Assembly: GCA_025055255.1 (NCBI GenBank)
Contig: JANWYI010000007.1
Span: forward strand, 2,945-57,466
Reading direction: 5' to 3'
Source: Anaerolineae bacterium
GTDB taxonomy: Bacteria; Chloroflexota; Anaerolineae; Aggregatilineales; UBA2796
Length of the DNA stretch: 54,522 bases
Positions 9,558-17,933 of this stretch are shown here, in pieces. Numbering within the stretch: position 1 is the stretch's first letter; every line of letters starts with the position of its first letter. A model generated the notes under the pieces. It searched no databases. It worked only from the letters and a program-made list of their open reading frames with translations, and was not told the DNA's origin. Made by a program: the position numbers and the translations under genes.

Positions 9558-10481
9558 ATGCTTGACTTATATAAACTGCGCATTTTCATGGCAGTGGCGC
9601 AGGAAGGTAGCTTTCGCGGCGCTGCTGAGCGGCTATATATTACACAGTCTGCGATCAGTCAGCATATTAAAGACCTTGAGACGTCGCTAGGCAGGCAACT
9701 TTTTGAGCGCGGCTGGCGCGGCGTGACGCTCACAACGCACGGTGAGCTGCTTCAAAGCTACGCGCAGCGCATCTTTGAGCTTGTGGCAGAAGCAGAGAAT
9801 GCACTGACTAACTTGGAGAACTTGCCTGAAGGCAAACTGACCATTGGTGCGACGCCGGGCGTCGGAATCTACCTTGCACCAGACTGGATCGGGCGCTTCC
9901 GCAGCCGCTATGCACAATTTTCTGTCACGCTGCAGACAGGCGTCACAGCGCAGGTCATAAGCGACATCTTGGCGCAACGCCTTGAGCTCGGCTTTGTGGA
10001 AGGCGAGTTGGATAGCTATCAAAATCCGCGTTTGGGCATATGCGTGTTGCAAGAAGTGCCGCAGATGGTGATCGTCGGCACGAAGCACGCTTGGTGGGAC
10101 GCTAAGTCGGTCTGCCTTGAACAACTGCGCGACCAGCCGTTCATTGTCCGTCCGCCGAACAGTCAGTCGCGCATTTGGCTAGAGCAGACGCTGCGCGCGC
10201 ATGGCATTGAGCCGCACATCAGCGCTGAGTTCGATAACATCGAGTCGACCAAGCGCGCCGTAGCAGCCGGCGTATGCATCACGATTTTGCCGCACTACGT
10301 TGTGCAAAATGAAGTTGGACAAGGCACATTGCGCGCCTTACCGATTGAAGGCAATCCGTTGCGGCGCACACTGAAACTAGTTTGGGATCAGAGCGCGCAT
10401 TTCACGCCAATCGGACGTGCCTTCCTCGACATGCTGCGCGCAGACTATCCAAGCATCGCTGAGGTAATTGGCAAAGCCTGA
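9558..10481 (+). CDS. LysR-family transcriptional regulator
   Basis: A 307-residue LysR-type regulator. The N-terminal winged helix-turn-helix reads FMAVAQEGSFRGAAERLYITQSAISQHIKDLE. A linker helix and a periplasmic-binding-protein-like effector domain (residues about 90-295, beginning GKLTIGATPGVGIYLAP) follow. I chose the ATG at 9558, which has GAGGA 7 nt upstream. LysR regulators usually bind a small-molecule inducer and act on neighbouring promoters; the nearest candidate target is maeB, transcribed in the same direction just upstream. The effector is unknown. Its stop (TGA, 10479-10481) abuts the stop of the convergent nuclease gene, so no intergenic DNA separates them. Confidence 0.9.
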   Translation: MLDLYKLRIFMAVAQEGSFRGAAERLYITQSAISQHIKDLETSLGRQLFERGWRGVTLTTHGELLQSYAQRIFELVAEAENALTNLENLPEGKLTIGATPGVGIYLAPDWIGRFRSRYAQFSVTLQTGVTAQVISDILAQRLELGFVEGELDSYQNPRLGICVLQEVPQMVIVGTKHAWWDAKSVCLEQLRDQPFIVRPPNSQSRIWLEQTLRAHGIEPHISAEFDNIESTKRAVAAGVCITILPHYVVQNEVGQGTLRALPIEGNPLRRTLKLVWDQSAHFTPIGRAFLDMLRADYPSIAEVIGKA

Positions 10482-11318
10482 TCACAACACGAAATCCTCG
10501 TCAGCAGCTGCAGCAGCAATCAGATCGCGCAGCTCATCGAGATCGGGGAGGAATTCAGCGTCGTCTGGTTCAAAAGTGCCAGCAACTTCCTCGCGTTCGC
10601 AAAGTGAGCGATACTGGCAATAGCGGCAATGGTGTAAGTCGGCAGTCAGCGGAAATTCGTCCACTTCAAGCGCTCTGAGCCGCGCTAAGAGCGCGCTGAT
10701 ATAAGATCGTCCGTCTATGTAGCGCGAGCTGCTGTAGGCAAAACTTTCAGTCGCGCCGCCATCTTCGCCAAACCAGTAGAGCAAGCGCACGCGCTCAGGT
10801 GGCAGTGGCGTGCCAAACAAGCGCGGCGCTGCTTCTACTAACAAGAGCGGATATAAGATGGTCTGCAGACGGCGCTCTAAGATATCACGGCGCAAACGGC
10901 GACTCGTCTTCCAGTCAATGATCAGCGCTTCGCCGTCAGGATCGTATGCCAGCAGGTCGTACTTGGCAGTCAAGCGCGCGCCATTTGCCCAAGCAGGCTT
11001 CACATTGACGCTGAACTCAGGACGGCGGAAAGTTTGTGGCACATTTGCAGGCGGATTATCGAGGAATGCCTGCCACAGGTCTGCAATCAGCGGATCAGTC
11101 TGCTCCGTCAACTGAACGCCGCGCCAATAACGCTCCATCAGGCGATGGAAGCGCTCGCCGCGTTCTACTGAGTCGTCCAAGACTGCCAGCGGCTCAGCAA
11201 CTGGTGCGGGATAGGCTTGCGCCAACAAGTAGCGCAGCTGAAAGCGGCGTGGACAGTCGGCAAAGTCCTGCAGGCTGGATTGGCTAAACGTGAACGCAGG
11301 CGGCAATTCAGTCGGCAT
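10482..11318 (-). CDS. PD-(D/E)XK nuclease with Cas4/AddB-like four-cysteine iron-sulfur signature
   Basis: A 278-residue RecB-like nuclease. An N-terminal DCPRRFQLRYLL carries Cys22; His58 follows in ERGERFHRL. The catalytic core is KYDLL (Asp121) and ALIIDWKTSR (Asp135, Lys137), with Gln152 in LQTILYPLL. The C-terminal CRYCQYRSLC (Cys231, Cys234, Cys240) completes a C...C-x2-C-x5-C set. That arrangement is known from the Cas4, AddB and RecB-like PDDEXK_1 families, where it binds a [4Fe-4S] cluster. The ATG at 11318 lies inside the 3' end of the histidine kinase gene (11-bp overlap), so the two are co-transcribed. No helicase and no cas genes are nearby, so a role in repair or single-strand processing is plausible but unproven. 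Confidence 0.85.
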   Translation of the reverse strand: MPTELPPAFTFSQSSLQDFADCPRRFQLRYLLAQAYPAPVAEPLAVLDDSVERGERFHRLMERYWRGVQLTEQTDPLIADLWQAFLDNPPANVPQTFRRPEFSVNVKPAWANGARLTAKYDLLAYDPDGEALIIDWKTSRRLRRDILERRLQTILYPLLLVEAAPRLFGTPLPPERVRLLYWFGEDGGATESFAYSSSRYIDGRSYISALLARLRALEVDEFPLTADLHHCRYCQYRSLCEREEVAGTFEPDDAEFLPDLDELRDLIAAAAADEDFVL

Positions 11319-12915
11319 GAGCGCTCTCTTGCTCTGGCGGGCGACTGCTCCCGAGCAAGTTCCCGCCCGACATTGGAATCTTGATGTAGAACGTGCTACC
11401 TTGCCCAACTGCACTTTCGACCCATGCATCGCCGCCGTGCAGCTCTGCCACACGCTTGACAATGTATAAGCCCAATCCATTGCCGCGCACACGGAGGTTA
11501 TCTTTGTTGCGAATGCGGCGGAAGCGCGTGAAAAGCGTGCGCTGATCTTCTGGACTGATACCTCTGCCCGTATCGCGCACGCTGAGCAACAGCGTATTGT
11601 CGCGCACCTCAGCGCGCACTGTAATCGTGCCGTTTGGCGGCGTATACTTGATGGCATTGTCGGTCAAGTTGTTGAGCGCACGGCGCATCATTGTATCGTC
11701 GAGGTGCAAGATCGGGATGTTCGGCGCTGTCTCGGTCAACAACGTCTGACTGTTTTTCTCAGCAGCAGCGGCGTGCGTTGCCACCACCTCGCTGACCATC
11801 TTGAGGATATCGCACGGCTCGCGGTGCAGGCGGTAGTTGCCTTCAGGATCAAGACGGCTGGCGTCGAGGATTTTCTCGACCAGATCGCTCATCTGCTTGA
11901 TGCCGTTCTGGATTTTTTCAGTGAAGACGCGCTGGCGCTCATTCAGCTCGCCGACTGTTGGCAACATATCCACGTAGCCTTTCATGTAGGTCAGCGGCAA
12001 GCGCAAATCATGCGAGACTGTGCTGGTAAATTCTGCTTGATTATCGCGCAGATTTTTGTAGCGCGTGATGTCGCGCAGCATCAGGACGCTGCCGCTGCGT
12101 TCGCCGCGCTCGTCATGCATCTCAGAAAGGCGCGGCGCAAAAGTCAGACCGTTAGCGCTCTGCCACTCCATGCCTTCCGCGCTGGCTTCACCGCGTAGCA
12201 GAGCGATTAGGTCGCTTGCTTGAGTCATATTTGCAAAGGCAGAGAGCTGGTTGCCGATCACGCGCTCTGCGCTGATGCCGAAGGCACGCTCAGCTGCTGG
12301 ATTGAAAACCAGAATCTGCTCGTGCGTGTCTACTACTAGGATTGGATCAAGACTGCTTCTGAGAATAGCAGCAAGCTGCTCTCGTCCTCTGCGCGCGGCT
12401 TCAAACGACCGTGCGTTAGCAATCGCAATTGCTGCTTGCGCCGCAAGAAGCTGTAGGAAGTTGCGTTCCCATGCGCCAAAAGCGTGCGCCTCACGATAAG
12501 CGACCCACAAAATGCCCAGAGGCGCCTCGCGCGCTGTGAGCGGCACAGCTGCCACAGCGCCAAAAAGTGAGCGGAGCTCGTTCAATGGCTGTGGTAAAGG
12601 TGCCTCAGCGGTAGCCTCAAAGTTGGAGTGCTGCGCCACTGCCAGAAGCGGCGCGTCAAAGCGCGCAAAGTCGTTGTCACTGCCCTCAGCACAGTAAGCC
12701 TGTAGCGCTGTACTGCTAGTGACCACGAAACGCAAGCAAGCGGCGCGCAAGCCACGCTGCGCGATCTGCGCTATGTCTGTCAAGACAGTCTCTAGCGTGC
12801 CGCCTTTAGCGATACGTCGCGTGATTTCCAGAAGCAATGCCTGCTCGCCTGCATATTGTCTGAGTTGCTCGCGGAGCTCCTCTACCGATGTGCTCAAAGG
12901 TACAGCTTCACTCAT
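11308..12915 (-). CDS. Soluble GAF-PAS sensor histidine kinase
   Basis: A 535-residue kinase without transmembrane segments. Order: short coiled region, GAF domain (about 35-170), PAS domain (about 185-295, VVDTHEQILVFNPAAERAFG), HisKA with STVSHDLRLPLTYMKGY (phospho-acceptor His near 301), and HATPase_c with NLTDNAIKYTPPNGTI (N box), VRDTGRGISPEDQ (G1) and GNGLGLYIVKR (G2). The H-box reads SHDLR instead of the common SHELR, which is a tolerated variant. I chose the ATG at 12915; upstream only a TTG at 12978 is in frame. It is the first gene of a pair with the nuclease and diverges from the molybdenum enzyme. No response regulator is adjacent, so the partner is unknown. Confidence 0.9.
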   Translation of the reverse strand: MSEAVPLSTSVEELREQLRQYAGEQALLLEITRRIAKGGTLETVLTDIAQIAQRGLRAACLRFVVTSSTALQAYCAEGSDNDFARFDAPLLAVAQHSNFEATAEAPLPQPLNELRSLFGAVAAVPLTAREAPLGILWVAYREAHAFGAWERNFLQLLAAQAAIAIANARSFEAARRGREQLAAILRSSLDPILVVDTHEQILVFNPAAERAFGISAERVIGNQLSAFANMTQASDLIALLRGEASAEGMEWQSANGLTFAPRLSEMHDERGERSGSVLMLRDITRYKNLRDNQAEFTSTVSHDLRLPLTYMKGYVDMLPTVGELNERQRVFTEKIQNGIKQMSDLVEKILDASRLDPEGNYRLHREPCDILKMVSEVVATHAAAAEKNSQTLLTETAPNIPILHLDDTMMRRALNNLTDNAIKYTPPNGTITVRAEVRDNTLLLSVRDTGRGISPEDQRTLFTRFRRIRNKDNLRVRGNGLGLYIVKRVAELHGGDAWVESAVGQGSTFYIKIPMSGGNLLGSSRPPEQESAHAD

Positions 12916-12987
12916 GGTCACGCAGCACTTCTCCGAAATTAGTTGGGCTGAAGCAGTTTTCGTCGAAGCAGGTCTCAATCTGAGCGC

Positions 12988-13017
12988 ATTATAACACTCC
13001 TCTCATGTCAGTTGCAA
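12988..13017 (-). promoter_or_regulatory. Predicted promoter of the kinase-nuclease operon
   Basis: A perfect minus-strand TATAAT (12993-12988), preceded by TG-T, lies 18 nt downstream of TTGCAA (13017-13012). It would start transcription about 65 nt before the kinase ATG. Confidence 0.5.
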
Positions 13018-13154
13018 CATACATGACGGAGCAGTGCATCGAGCGCTGCAGTGGTGAGGAGCGCGCACTAGTGTGCTTTTCAGGCGCGCTACCAATTGCC
13101 GCGCTAGGTGTGCCGACGTACAATTCTGCTCAAAGTGTGTTGAGGAGTCTTTCA

Positions 13155-16109
13155 ATGCAAGTTTCGATTACGCTTAACGGGCAGGCGCGCGTACTGGACG
13201 TGCAGCCGCACGAGAATTTGATGACTGTGTTGCGTCGTGAAGGCATGTTCAGCGTCAAGCACGGCTGCGAGACAGGCGAGTGTGGCGCTTGCACTGTTTT
13301 GATTGACGGCAAACCAACGGTCAGCTGCATCACGCTGGCAGTGACGGTCAACGGCAAGTCCATTACGACTCTAGAGGCACTTGCCAGCAAGTCAAGCGAG
13401 ATGCATCCGTTACAGCAAGCGTTCGTGGAGACAGGCGCAATTCAGTGCGGCTATTGCACACCTGCACAGATTCTCTGCGCAAAGGCACTGCTCGACCACA
13501 ATCCGAGCCCGACTGAGGCAGAGGTGCGTGCTGCGTTCAACGGCGTGCTGTGCCGCTGCACAGGCTATGTGAAACCTGTCCAAGCTGTCTTGCGCGCAGC
13601 GGCGATGCTGCGCGGCGAGGCAGTGCCGCCAGTTGAGGAAGATGAGCGCGCTGTGATCATGCCTGTTGACCTGTTACGTCCATATGGCAGCGACATGCCT
13701 CATGTCGCCGATGATGGCGCACCTGAGACCAGCAGCGGCGCTGTGCGCACGCAAGCGCCTGTCAAGCCGCTGATTGTGCCGACGACCGAAGTGCGCGACA
13801 CGACTGTGGTCGGCAAACCTGAGCAAAAAGTGGACGCGGTCAAACTCGCGCTCGGCAAGCCCGCCTTCGCCGATGATATTGAGCTGCGCGGGATGCTCTA
13901 CGGCGCGCTGATGACCAGTCCGCACGCTCATGCGCGCATCAAGCACATTGACACAAGCAAGGCGAAAGCGATTCCAGGCGTCCATGCTGTGCTGACCTAC
14001 AAAGATGTGCGGCGCGTGGTCTATGCCAGCGGCGGACAGAGCTATCCCAATCCGCCGCCGTATGACCAGGTCAGCCTTGACAACAAGGTGCGGCACGTCG
14101 GCGACCGCGTAGCAATCGTGGCGGCTGAGTCGCCAGAGCTGTGTCAGCGCGCTATCGAGGCGATTGAGGTTGAGTGGGAAGTCCTGCCTGCTGTCTTCGA
14201 TCCGCAGGAGGCAATGAGCGGCAACGCTCCGATCATCCACGACGAGCCAGATGCAATCGGCATTCATGACGCCTCGCGCAACATCGTGGCGCACATTCAC
14301 GCCAAAATTGGCGATGCAGAGCAGGCGTGGGCTGAGTCTGACCTGATTGTGGAAGGTGAATATCGCGTCCATCAGGTGCAGCAGGCGTCTATCGAGCCAC
14401 ACATTGTTATCACCTACTGGGATGAAGATGAGCGCTTGGTTATCCGCACTAGCACGCAAGTGCCGTTCCATGTTCGCCGCATGATCGCGCCGCTGATCGG
14501 CTTGCCGATCTCACGGATTCGCGTCATCAAGCCGCGCATCGGCGGCGGCTTTGGCGGCAAGCAAGAGATGCTGATTGAAGACCTTGCTGCGCACCTGACG
14601 ATTGCCACAGGACGACCAGTGCGCTTTGAGTACACGCGCGAGCAGGAGTTCACTAGCGCGCGCAGCCGCCATCCGCAGATCATCCGCTACAAGAGCGGCG
14701 TCAAACGTGACGGCACGCTGATCGGGCAGGAGATGTACGTGATTGGCAACACAGGCGCCTACGGCACGCACGGCATTACTGTGCAGACGGTCAGCGGCAT
14801 GCGCGGTCTCTCGACTTACAACGCGCCGTATCGCCGCTTCGATTGTGACGTGGTCTACACGAACATTCCGACGCCGGGCGCCTATCGCGGCTATGGCGCG
14901 CCGCAGGCGCTCTTCGCCCTTGAAATTCACATGGAGCAGATCGCTGAAAAGCTGGGCATGGACGTGCTGGAGTTCAAGGCGAAGAACTGGGTCAAAGTAG
15001 GCGATCCGTTGCCATTGGCGCAAGCGCTGGGCGAGGCGCGCGAAGGCTTTCCGCAGACGGTCGTCACGTCGGGCTTGGCAGAGTGCGTTGAGCTAGGCGC
15101 GAAAGCAATCGGCTGGCATGAGAAGCGCGGCAAGCCCGGCGATGGTCCGATCAAGCGCGGCATTGGCATGGCGGTCTGCATGCATGGCACAGCTATCGCC
15201 GGCTTGGACATGGGCGCAGCCAGCATCAAGATGAACGATGACGGCTCATTCAACGTGCTCGTTGGCGCGACTGACCTTGGCACAGGCTCAGACACGGTCA
15301 TTGCGCAAATTGTGGCAGAGACGCTCGGCGTGCCGCTCAGCAAGATCATCATGTACTCAAGTGATACCGACTTCACGCCGTTTGACACAGGCGCTTATGC
15401 CAGCAGCACGACATACATCAGCGGCGGCGCGGCGCTACGCGCGGCTGAGCAAGTGCGCGCGCAAATTCAGCGCGTCGCGGCAAAAATGCTCAAAGTGGAC
15501 GATCCAGAGCTGCTGTGGCTAGAGAACGAGCGCGTCTACGCGCCAGGCGGCAAGTTCGTGACGCTAGAGCAAGTAGCACTTCACTCGCTGCACATCGAGG
15601 AGCAACATCAAATCATGGCTACGGCGAGTCATATGTCTTATGCGTCGCCGCCGCCGTTTGCCGCTCAGTTCGCCGAAGTCGAGGTGGATACGCGCACAGG
15701 ACAGATGACGGTCAAGAGACTGGTCTTTGCTGTGGACTGCGGCGTGCCGATCAATCCGCTGACTGCCTCTGGACAAGTGGAAGGCGGCATGACACAGGCG
15801 CTCGGCTACGCACACTGTGAGCAGATGGTCTATGATGAGCGTGGCACGCCATTAGCGACCAAGTTTGGCGAGTATCACATTTATCAGGCAGATGAAATGC
15901 CAGAGACGCGCGTGATCTTCGTCGAGACTTATGAGCCGACTGGTCCGTATGGCGCCAAGGCAGTTGCTGAGATTCCGAAAGACGGCGTAGCGCCAGCGCT
16001 CGCCAGCGCCATTCATGACGCAACAGGCGTCTGGATTCACGAGATTCCGTTCACGCCAGAGCGCATCTGGCGCGCCTTGAAGCAAGCAGGCAAGCTCTGG
16101 CACGCTTAA
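13155..16109 (+). CDS. Single-chain molybdenum hydroxylase (aldehyde oxidoreductase/xanthine dehydrogenase family): 2x[2Fe-2S] plus Moco domain, no FAD domain
   Basis: The 984-residue product fuses an electron-transfer small subunit to the catalytic large subunit. The plant-type [2Fe-2S] cluster is ligated by Cys38, Cys43, Cys46 and Cys58 (GCETGECGACT...C). The second, all-helical [2Fe-2S] domain has CGYC (98, 101) and CRC (133, 135). After a linker of about 65 residues the molybdopterin part follows with IGGGFGGKQ, PGAYRGYGAPQ and, near the end, GPYGAKAVAE, whose Glu matches the catalytic glutamate of the family. The FAD domain is absent, as in Desulfovibrio gigas aldehyde oxidoreductase (MOP). 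GAGGAG 7 nt before the ATG at 13155 fixes the start. No separate CoxM/CoxS genes or Moco maturation genes are present nearby. The substrate is unknown. Confidence 0.92.
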   Translation: MQVSITLNGQARVLDVQPHENLMTVLRREGMFSVKHGCETGECGACTVLIDGKPTVSCITLAVTVNGKSITTLEALASKSSEMHPLQQAFVETGAIQCGYCTPAQILCAKALLDHNPSPTEAEVRAAFNGVLCRCTGYVKPVQAVLRAAAMLRGEAVPPVEEDERAVIMPVDLLRPYGSDMPHVADDGAPETSSGAVRTQAPVKPLIVPTTEVRDTTVVGKPEQKVDAVKLALGKPAFADDIELRGMLYGALMTSPHAHARIKHIDTSKAKAIPGVHAVLTYKDVRRVVYASGGQSYPNPPPYDQVSLDNKVRHVGDRVAIVAAESPELCQRAIEAIEVEWEVLPAVFDPQEAMSGNAPIIHDEPDAIGIHDASRNIVAHIHAKIGDAEQAWAESDLIVEGEYRVHQVQQASIEPHIVITYWDEDERLVIRTSTQVPFHVRRMIAPLIGLPISRIRVIKPRIGGGFGGKQEMLIEDLAAHLTIATGRPVRFEYTREQEFTSARSRHPQIIRYKSGVKRDGTLIGQEMYVIGNTGAYGTHGITVQTVSGMRGLSTYNAPYRRFDCDVVYTNIPTPGAYRGYGAPQALFALEIHMEQIAEKLGMDVLEFKAKNWVKVGDPLPLAQALGEAREGFPQTVVTSGLAECVELGAKAIGWHEKRGKPGDGPIKRGIGMAVCMHGTAIAGLDMGAASIKMNDDGSFNVLVGATDLGTGSDTVIAQIVAETLGVPLSKIIMYSSDTDFTPFDTGAYASSTTYISGGAALRAAEQVRAQIQRVAAKMLKVDDPELLWLENERVYAPGGKFVTLEQVALHSLHIEEQHQIMATASHMSYASPPPFAAQFAEVEVDTRTGQMTVKRLVFAVDCGVPINPLTASGQVEGGMTQALGYAHCEQMVYDERGTPLATKFGEYHIYQADEMPETRVIFVETYEPTGPYGAKAVAEIPKDGVAPALASAIHDATGVWIHEIPFTPERIWRALKQAGKLWHA

Positions 16110-16145
16110 GCGCTCACTTTTGTGACAACTTAGCAGCTGAGCGTG

Positions 16146-16173
16146 GCGGTCGGGCTTATCCGACCGCTTTTTT
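16146..16173 (+). terminator. Intrinsic terminator of the molybdenum hydroxylase gene
   Basis: A perfect 8-bp stem (GCGGTCGG / CCGACCGC) with a 6-nt loop is followed directly by six T residues, 37 nt after the stop codon. Confidence 0.85.
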
Positions 16174-16576
16174 GCATCAGATAAGTCGTTTTTTTCATGC
16201 AAAGTGACATGATGACGCATCGAAAGCTACTTATATTTTTACACCCAAGGACAAGTTAAACTTACGGTTATTACAGCAAGCCTTTTTATATTTTCTTTGT
16301 AAGCTCATACAAGACGCTTATACTGGAGCGCTCGACAGGCGCTTGGCGCTCTATTATCCTGTTTGAGTGAATGCACTAGGTGTTCGAGAAGCCGAGATAT
16401 CTGTCAAAGGAATGACGCCGCTCACAAAAGCGCTTCCACAACGGCATACTGAGGTGATCGTGCAGCTGGGGCAGCATTCAGTGCAGCGCACTTTATAGCG
16501 TTGCGTAGTGAGAGCGCTCTCAGGCGTTTCTTACAAAGCTCATCCATATCCACAAAACAGATGGGAGTTCAACAGT
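16174..16576 (+). other. Intergenic leader region with predicted promoter and palindrome
   Basis: These 400 bases show no convincing ORF. A/T-rich DNA at 16220-16320 contains TTGTAA (16297-16302) and TATACT (16319-16324) spaced by 16 nt, a plausible promoter, which would give a leader of about 245 nt. Nearer the next gene a 14-bp perfect palindrome lies at 16509-16522. Confidence 0.4.
16509..16522. promoter_or_regulatory. 14-bp perfect palindrome TGAGAGCGCTCTCA (possible operator)
   Basis: It lies 54 nt before the ATG of the secreted protein gene. Its form resembles operators of LacI-family sugar regulators (central CG, symmetric arms). GAGCGC and GCGCTC are very common words in this genome, which weakens the case. 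Confidence 0.3.
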
Positions 16577-17500
16577 ATGAAAGTCTCACTCTACAAGCTC
16601 GTGGTTCTCACCTTGCTCGCTGTGTTAGTAGTCGCGCCTGCGTTCAGCGTCTTGGCGCAAGATTGCCCAAGCACTCTCAGTGCTGAGGACTGCGCCCTAG
16701 TCGCCGCTGCCAGCAAGAATGTCGACAAGCTGAAGTCATTCGCCATGGACTTTGCAGTAGAAGCTGCAGCCAAAGGTCTAGGCACGAGCGGCTTCACGCT
16801 CTCCGCAAAGGGCAGCGGTGGCGTTGATCTCAGCAAGGTTGACGCAGGCAGTGATGACATCGCTGAGGTGCTAGAAAAGATAGCCCTGCGCGTCATCATG
16901 GACGCCTCGCTAACAGGCGATGATGCACAAGCAGGCGAGATCGAAATCCGCATTGTAGACGGGCAAATCTACACCAAGAGCCCTGGAGACGATGAGTGGG
17001 AGGTCCAGTCTGTCTCAGAGTTTTTGGAAGAGTCCGAGTTCAACCTTGAGCTGGGTCTGAACTTGAGCGACGTGCTTGGCTTCTCTGAAAGCGCTGGCAT
17101 GGAAATGCTGGGCGCTCAGTACACGGCGACCGACGGTCCAACCATTGACGGCGTGAAAACGCGCGCTATCAAAGCGAGTCTGGACTTGAAGCCGTTCTTC
17201 GAGTCGCTCGCTATGCCCAGCATACCAGGTCTGCCAATGGACGTGCCAAACATGCCAGAGACAGGCAACTTCCTATCTAACCTTGCCAAAGCCTTCAAGA
17301 AAGTGCTGCTCAGCGCCACGAACTACTACGGCGTAGATGGCACTTTACGCGGCTTCAAGTTGGAAGCGGCAGTGGAAGCAGACGGATCAGCACTGGCTGC
17401 GCTGACAGGTCTTTCAGGCAACATCGAGCTGATCCTCACGATAGATGTGCGCCTGAGCAAGCTCGGCGAGCCATACAAGGTCGAGGTGCCGACCAACTGA
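16577..17500 (+). CDS. Secreted protein of unknown function, paralogue of the gene at 26809-27768
   Basis: A 307-residue exported protein. The start (ATG at 16577) has GGGAG 9 nt upstream. The N-terminus MKVSLYKLVVLTLLAVLVVA plus a site near VLA-Q (about 27) is a Sec signal peptide without a lipobox. The mature protein opens with a Cys pair (Cys30, Cys39: DCP...DCALVAAA) that could form a disulfide. The rest is acidic with beta-strand-like alternation and conserved phrases shared with the paralogue: GSGGVDLSKV, VIMDASL, ATDGPTIDGVKTRAI, YYGVDGTLRGFKLE, LDVRLSKLGEPY-like and VEVP near the end. Size and pattern recall LolA/LppX-like lipid carriers, but I cannot show homology, so the function is left open. 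It is monocistronic with its own hairpin terminator. Confidence 0.85.
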   Translation: MKVSLYKLVVLTLLAVLVVAPAFSVLAQDCPSTLSAEDCALVAAASKNVDKLKSFAMDFAVEAAAKGLGTSGFTLSAKGSGGVDLSKVDAGSDDIAEVLEKIALRVIMDASLTGDDAQAGEIEIRIVDGQIYTKSPGDDEWEVQSVSEFLEESEFNLELGLNLSDVLGFSESAGMEMLGAQYTATDGPTIDGVKTRAIKASLDLKPFFESLAMPSIPGLPMDVPNMPETGNFLSNLAKAFKKVLLSATNYYGVDGTLRGFKLEAAVEADGSALAALTGLSGNIELILTIDVRLSKLGEPYKVEVPTN

Positions 17501-17526
17501 GCGCACACGCTCGGCTCGACCAAGCA

Positions 17527-17550
17527 CAAGCGCGGAGCGATCCGCGCTTG
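17527..17550 (+). terminator. Terminator hairpin of the secreted protein gene
   Basis: A perfect 10-bp stem (CAAGCGCGGA / TCCGCGCTTG) with a GCGA tetraloop lies 26 nt after the stop, followed by TTGCGTTT. The same stem sequence ends the paralogous gene at 26.8 kb. Confidence 0.7.
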
Positions 17551-17657
17551 TTGCGTTTAATGACCAGCCCTGTCAAGCCAATCAGCTTTTTGAGCTTTCT
17601 TGACCTTTAGAAAACATCCAGTGATCGCTCATATTCCAAATTACGCAAGAAAATCCC

Positions 17658-17687
17658 TTGACAAAAACAACAGCACTGTGCTAACCT
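17658..17687 (+). promoter_or_regulatory. Predicted promoter of the small HTH gene
   Basis: TTGACA (17658-17663) and TAACCT (17682-17687) are spaced by 18 nt; the predicted start point is about 15 nt before the ATG, giving a very short leader. Confidence 0.5.
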
Positions 17688-17708
17688 ATTGATAGCCGAA
17701 AGCAAGAG

Positions 17709-17933
17709 ATGGATATGGGCAGCGAAAAACGCAAACGACCCATTGATCCACAGGCTGTTTACAGCAGACAAGAGGCGGCTGAAGCGTTAGGCGTGAGCTT
17801 GAGTACGCTCAAAAAGCTGATCAACGCAGGTTACCTGCGCGTCAGCCAGCCGAAAGGCGTTCGGCGCGTTTTCATCAAAGGCGAGAGCATCCTCGCCATG
17901 CTTGACCAGACCGTTGTAGAGAGACGTGCTTAG
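17709..17933 (+). CDS. Small helix-turn-helix DNA-binding protein (excisionase/MerR-like HTH_17)
   Basis: A 74-residue basic protein. After a polar tail (GSEKRKRPIDP) it has the excisionase-type winged HTH: VYSRQEAAEALGVSLSTLKKLI, then NAGYLRVSQPKGVRRVFIKGESILAML. This is the pattern of the helix-turn-helix 'excisionase' family, used by phage Xis proteins, AlpA-like regulators and many stand-alone regulators. Translation may start at 17709 or at the second ATG (17715). No integrase or attachment site is visible beside it, so it is more likely a small regulator than an active Xis. It sits in a hairpin-rich stretch (17.6-19.0 kb) of short genes that looks unlike the surrounding operons. The target is unknown. 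Confidence 0.8.
   Translation: MDMGSEKRKRPIDPQAVYSRQEAAEALGVSLSTLKKLINAGYLRVSQPKGVRRVFIKGESILAMLDQTVVERRA

Noticed and set aside
10482-11318. Cas4 of a CRISPR system
   Set aside because: No other cas genes and no repeat array are present. The cysteine pattern is shared by AddB and other RecB-like nucleases, so a general PDDEXK call is safer.
13005-13154. N-terminal extension of the molybdenum hydroxylase
   Set aside because: The upstream in-frame codons show no family similarity, and an ATG with a perfect GAGGAG site at 13155 fits the normal start of the [2Fe-2S] domain.
17709-17933. Active prophage or integrative element with excisionase
   Set aside because: No integrase, attachment-site repeats or phage structural genes are visible in the surrounding DNA.
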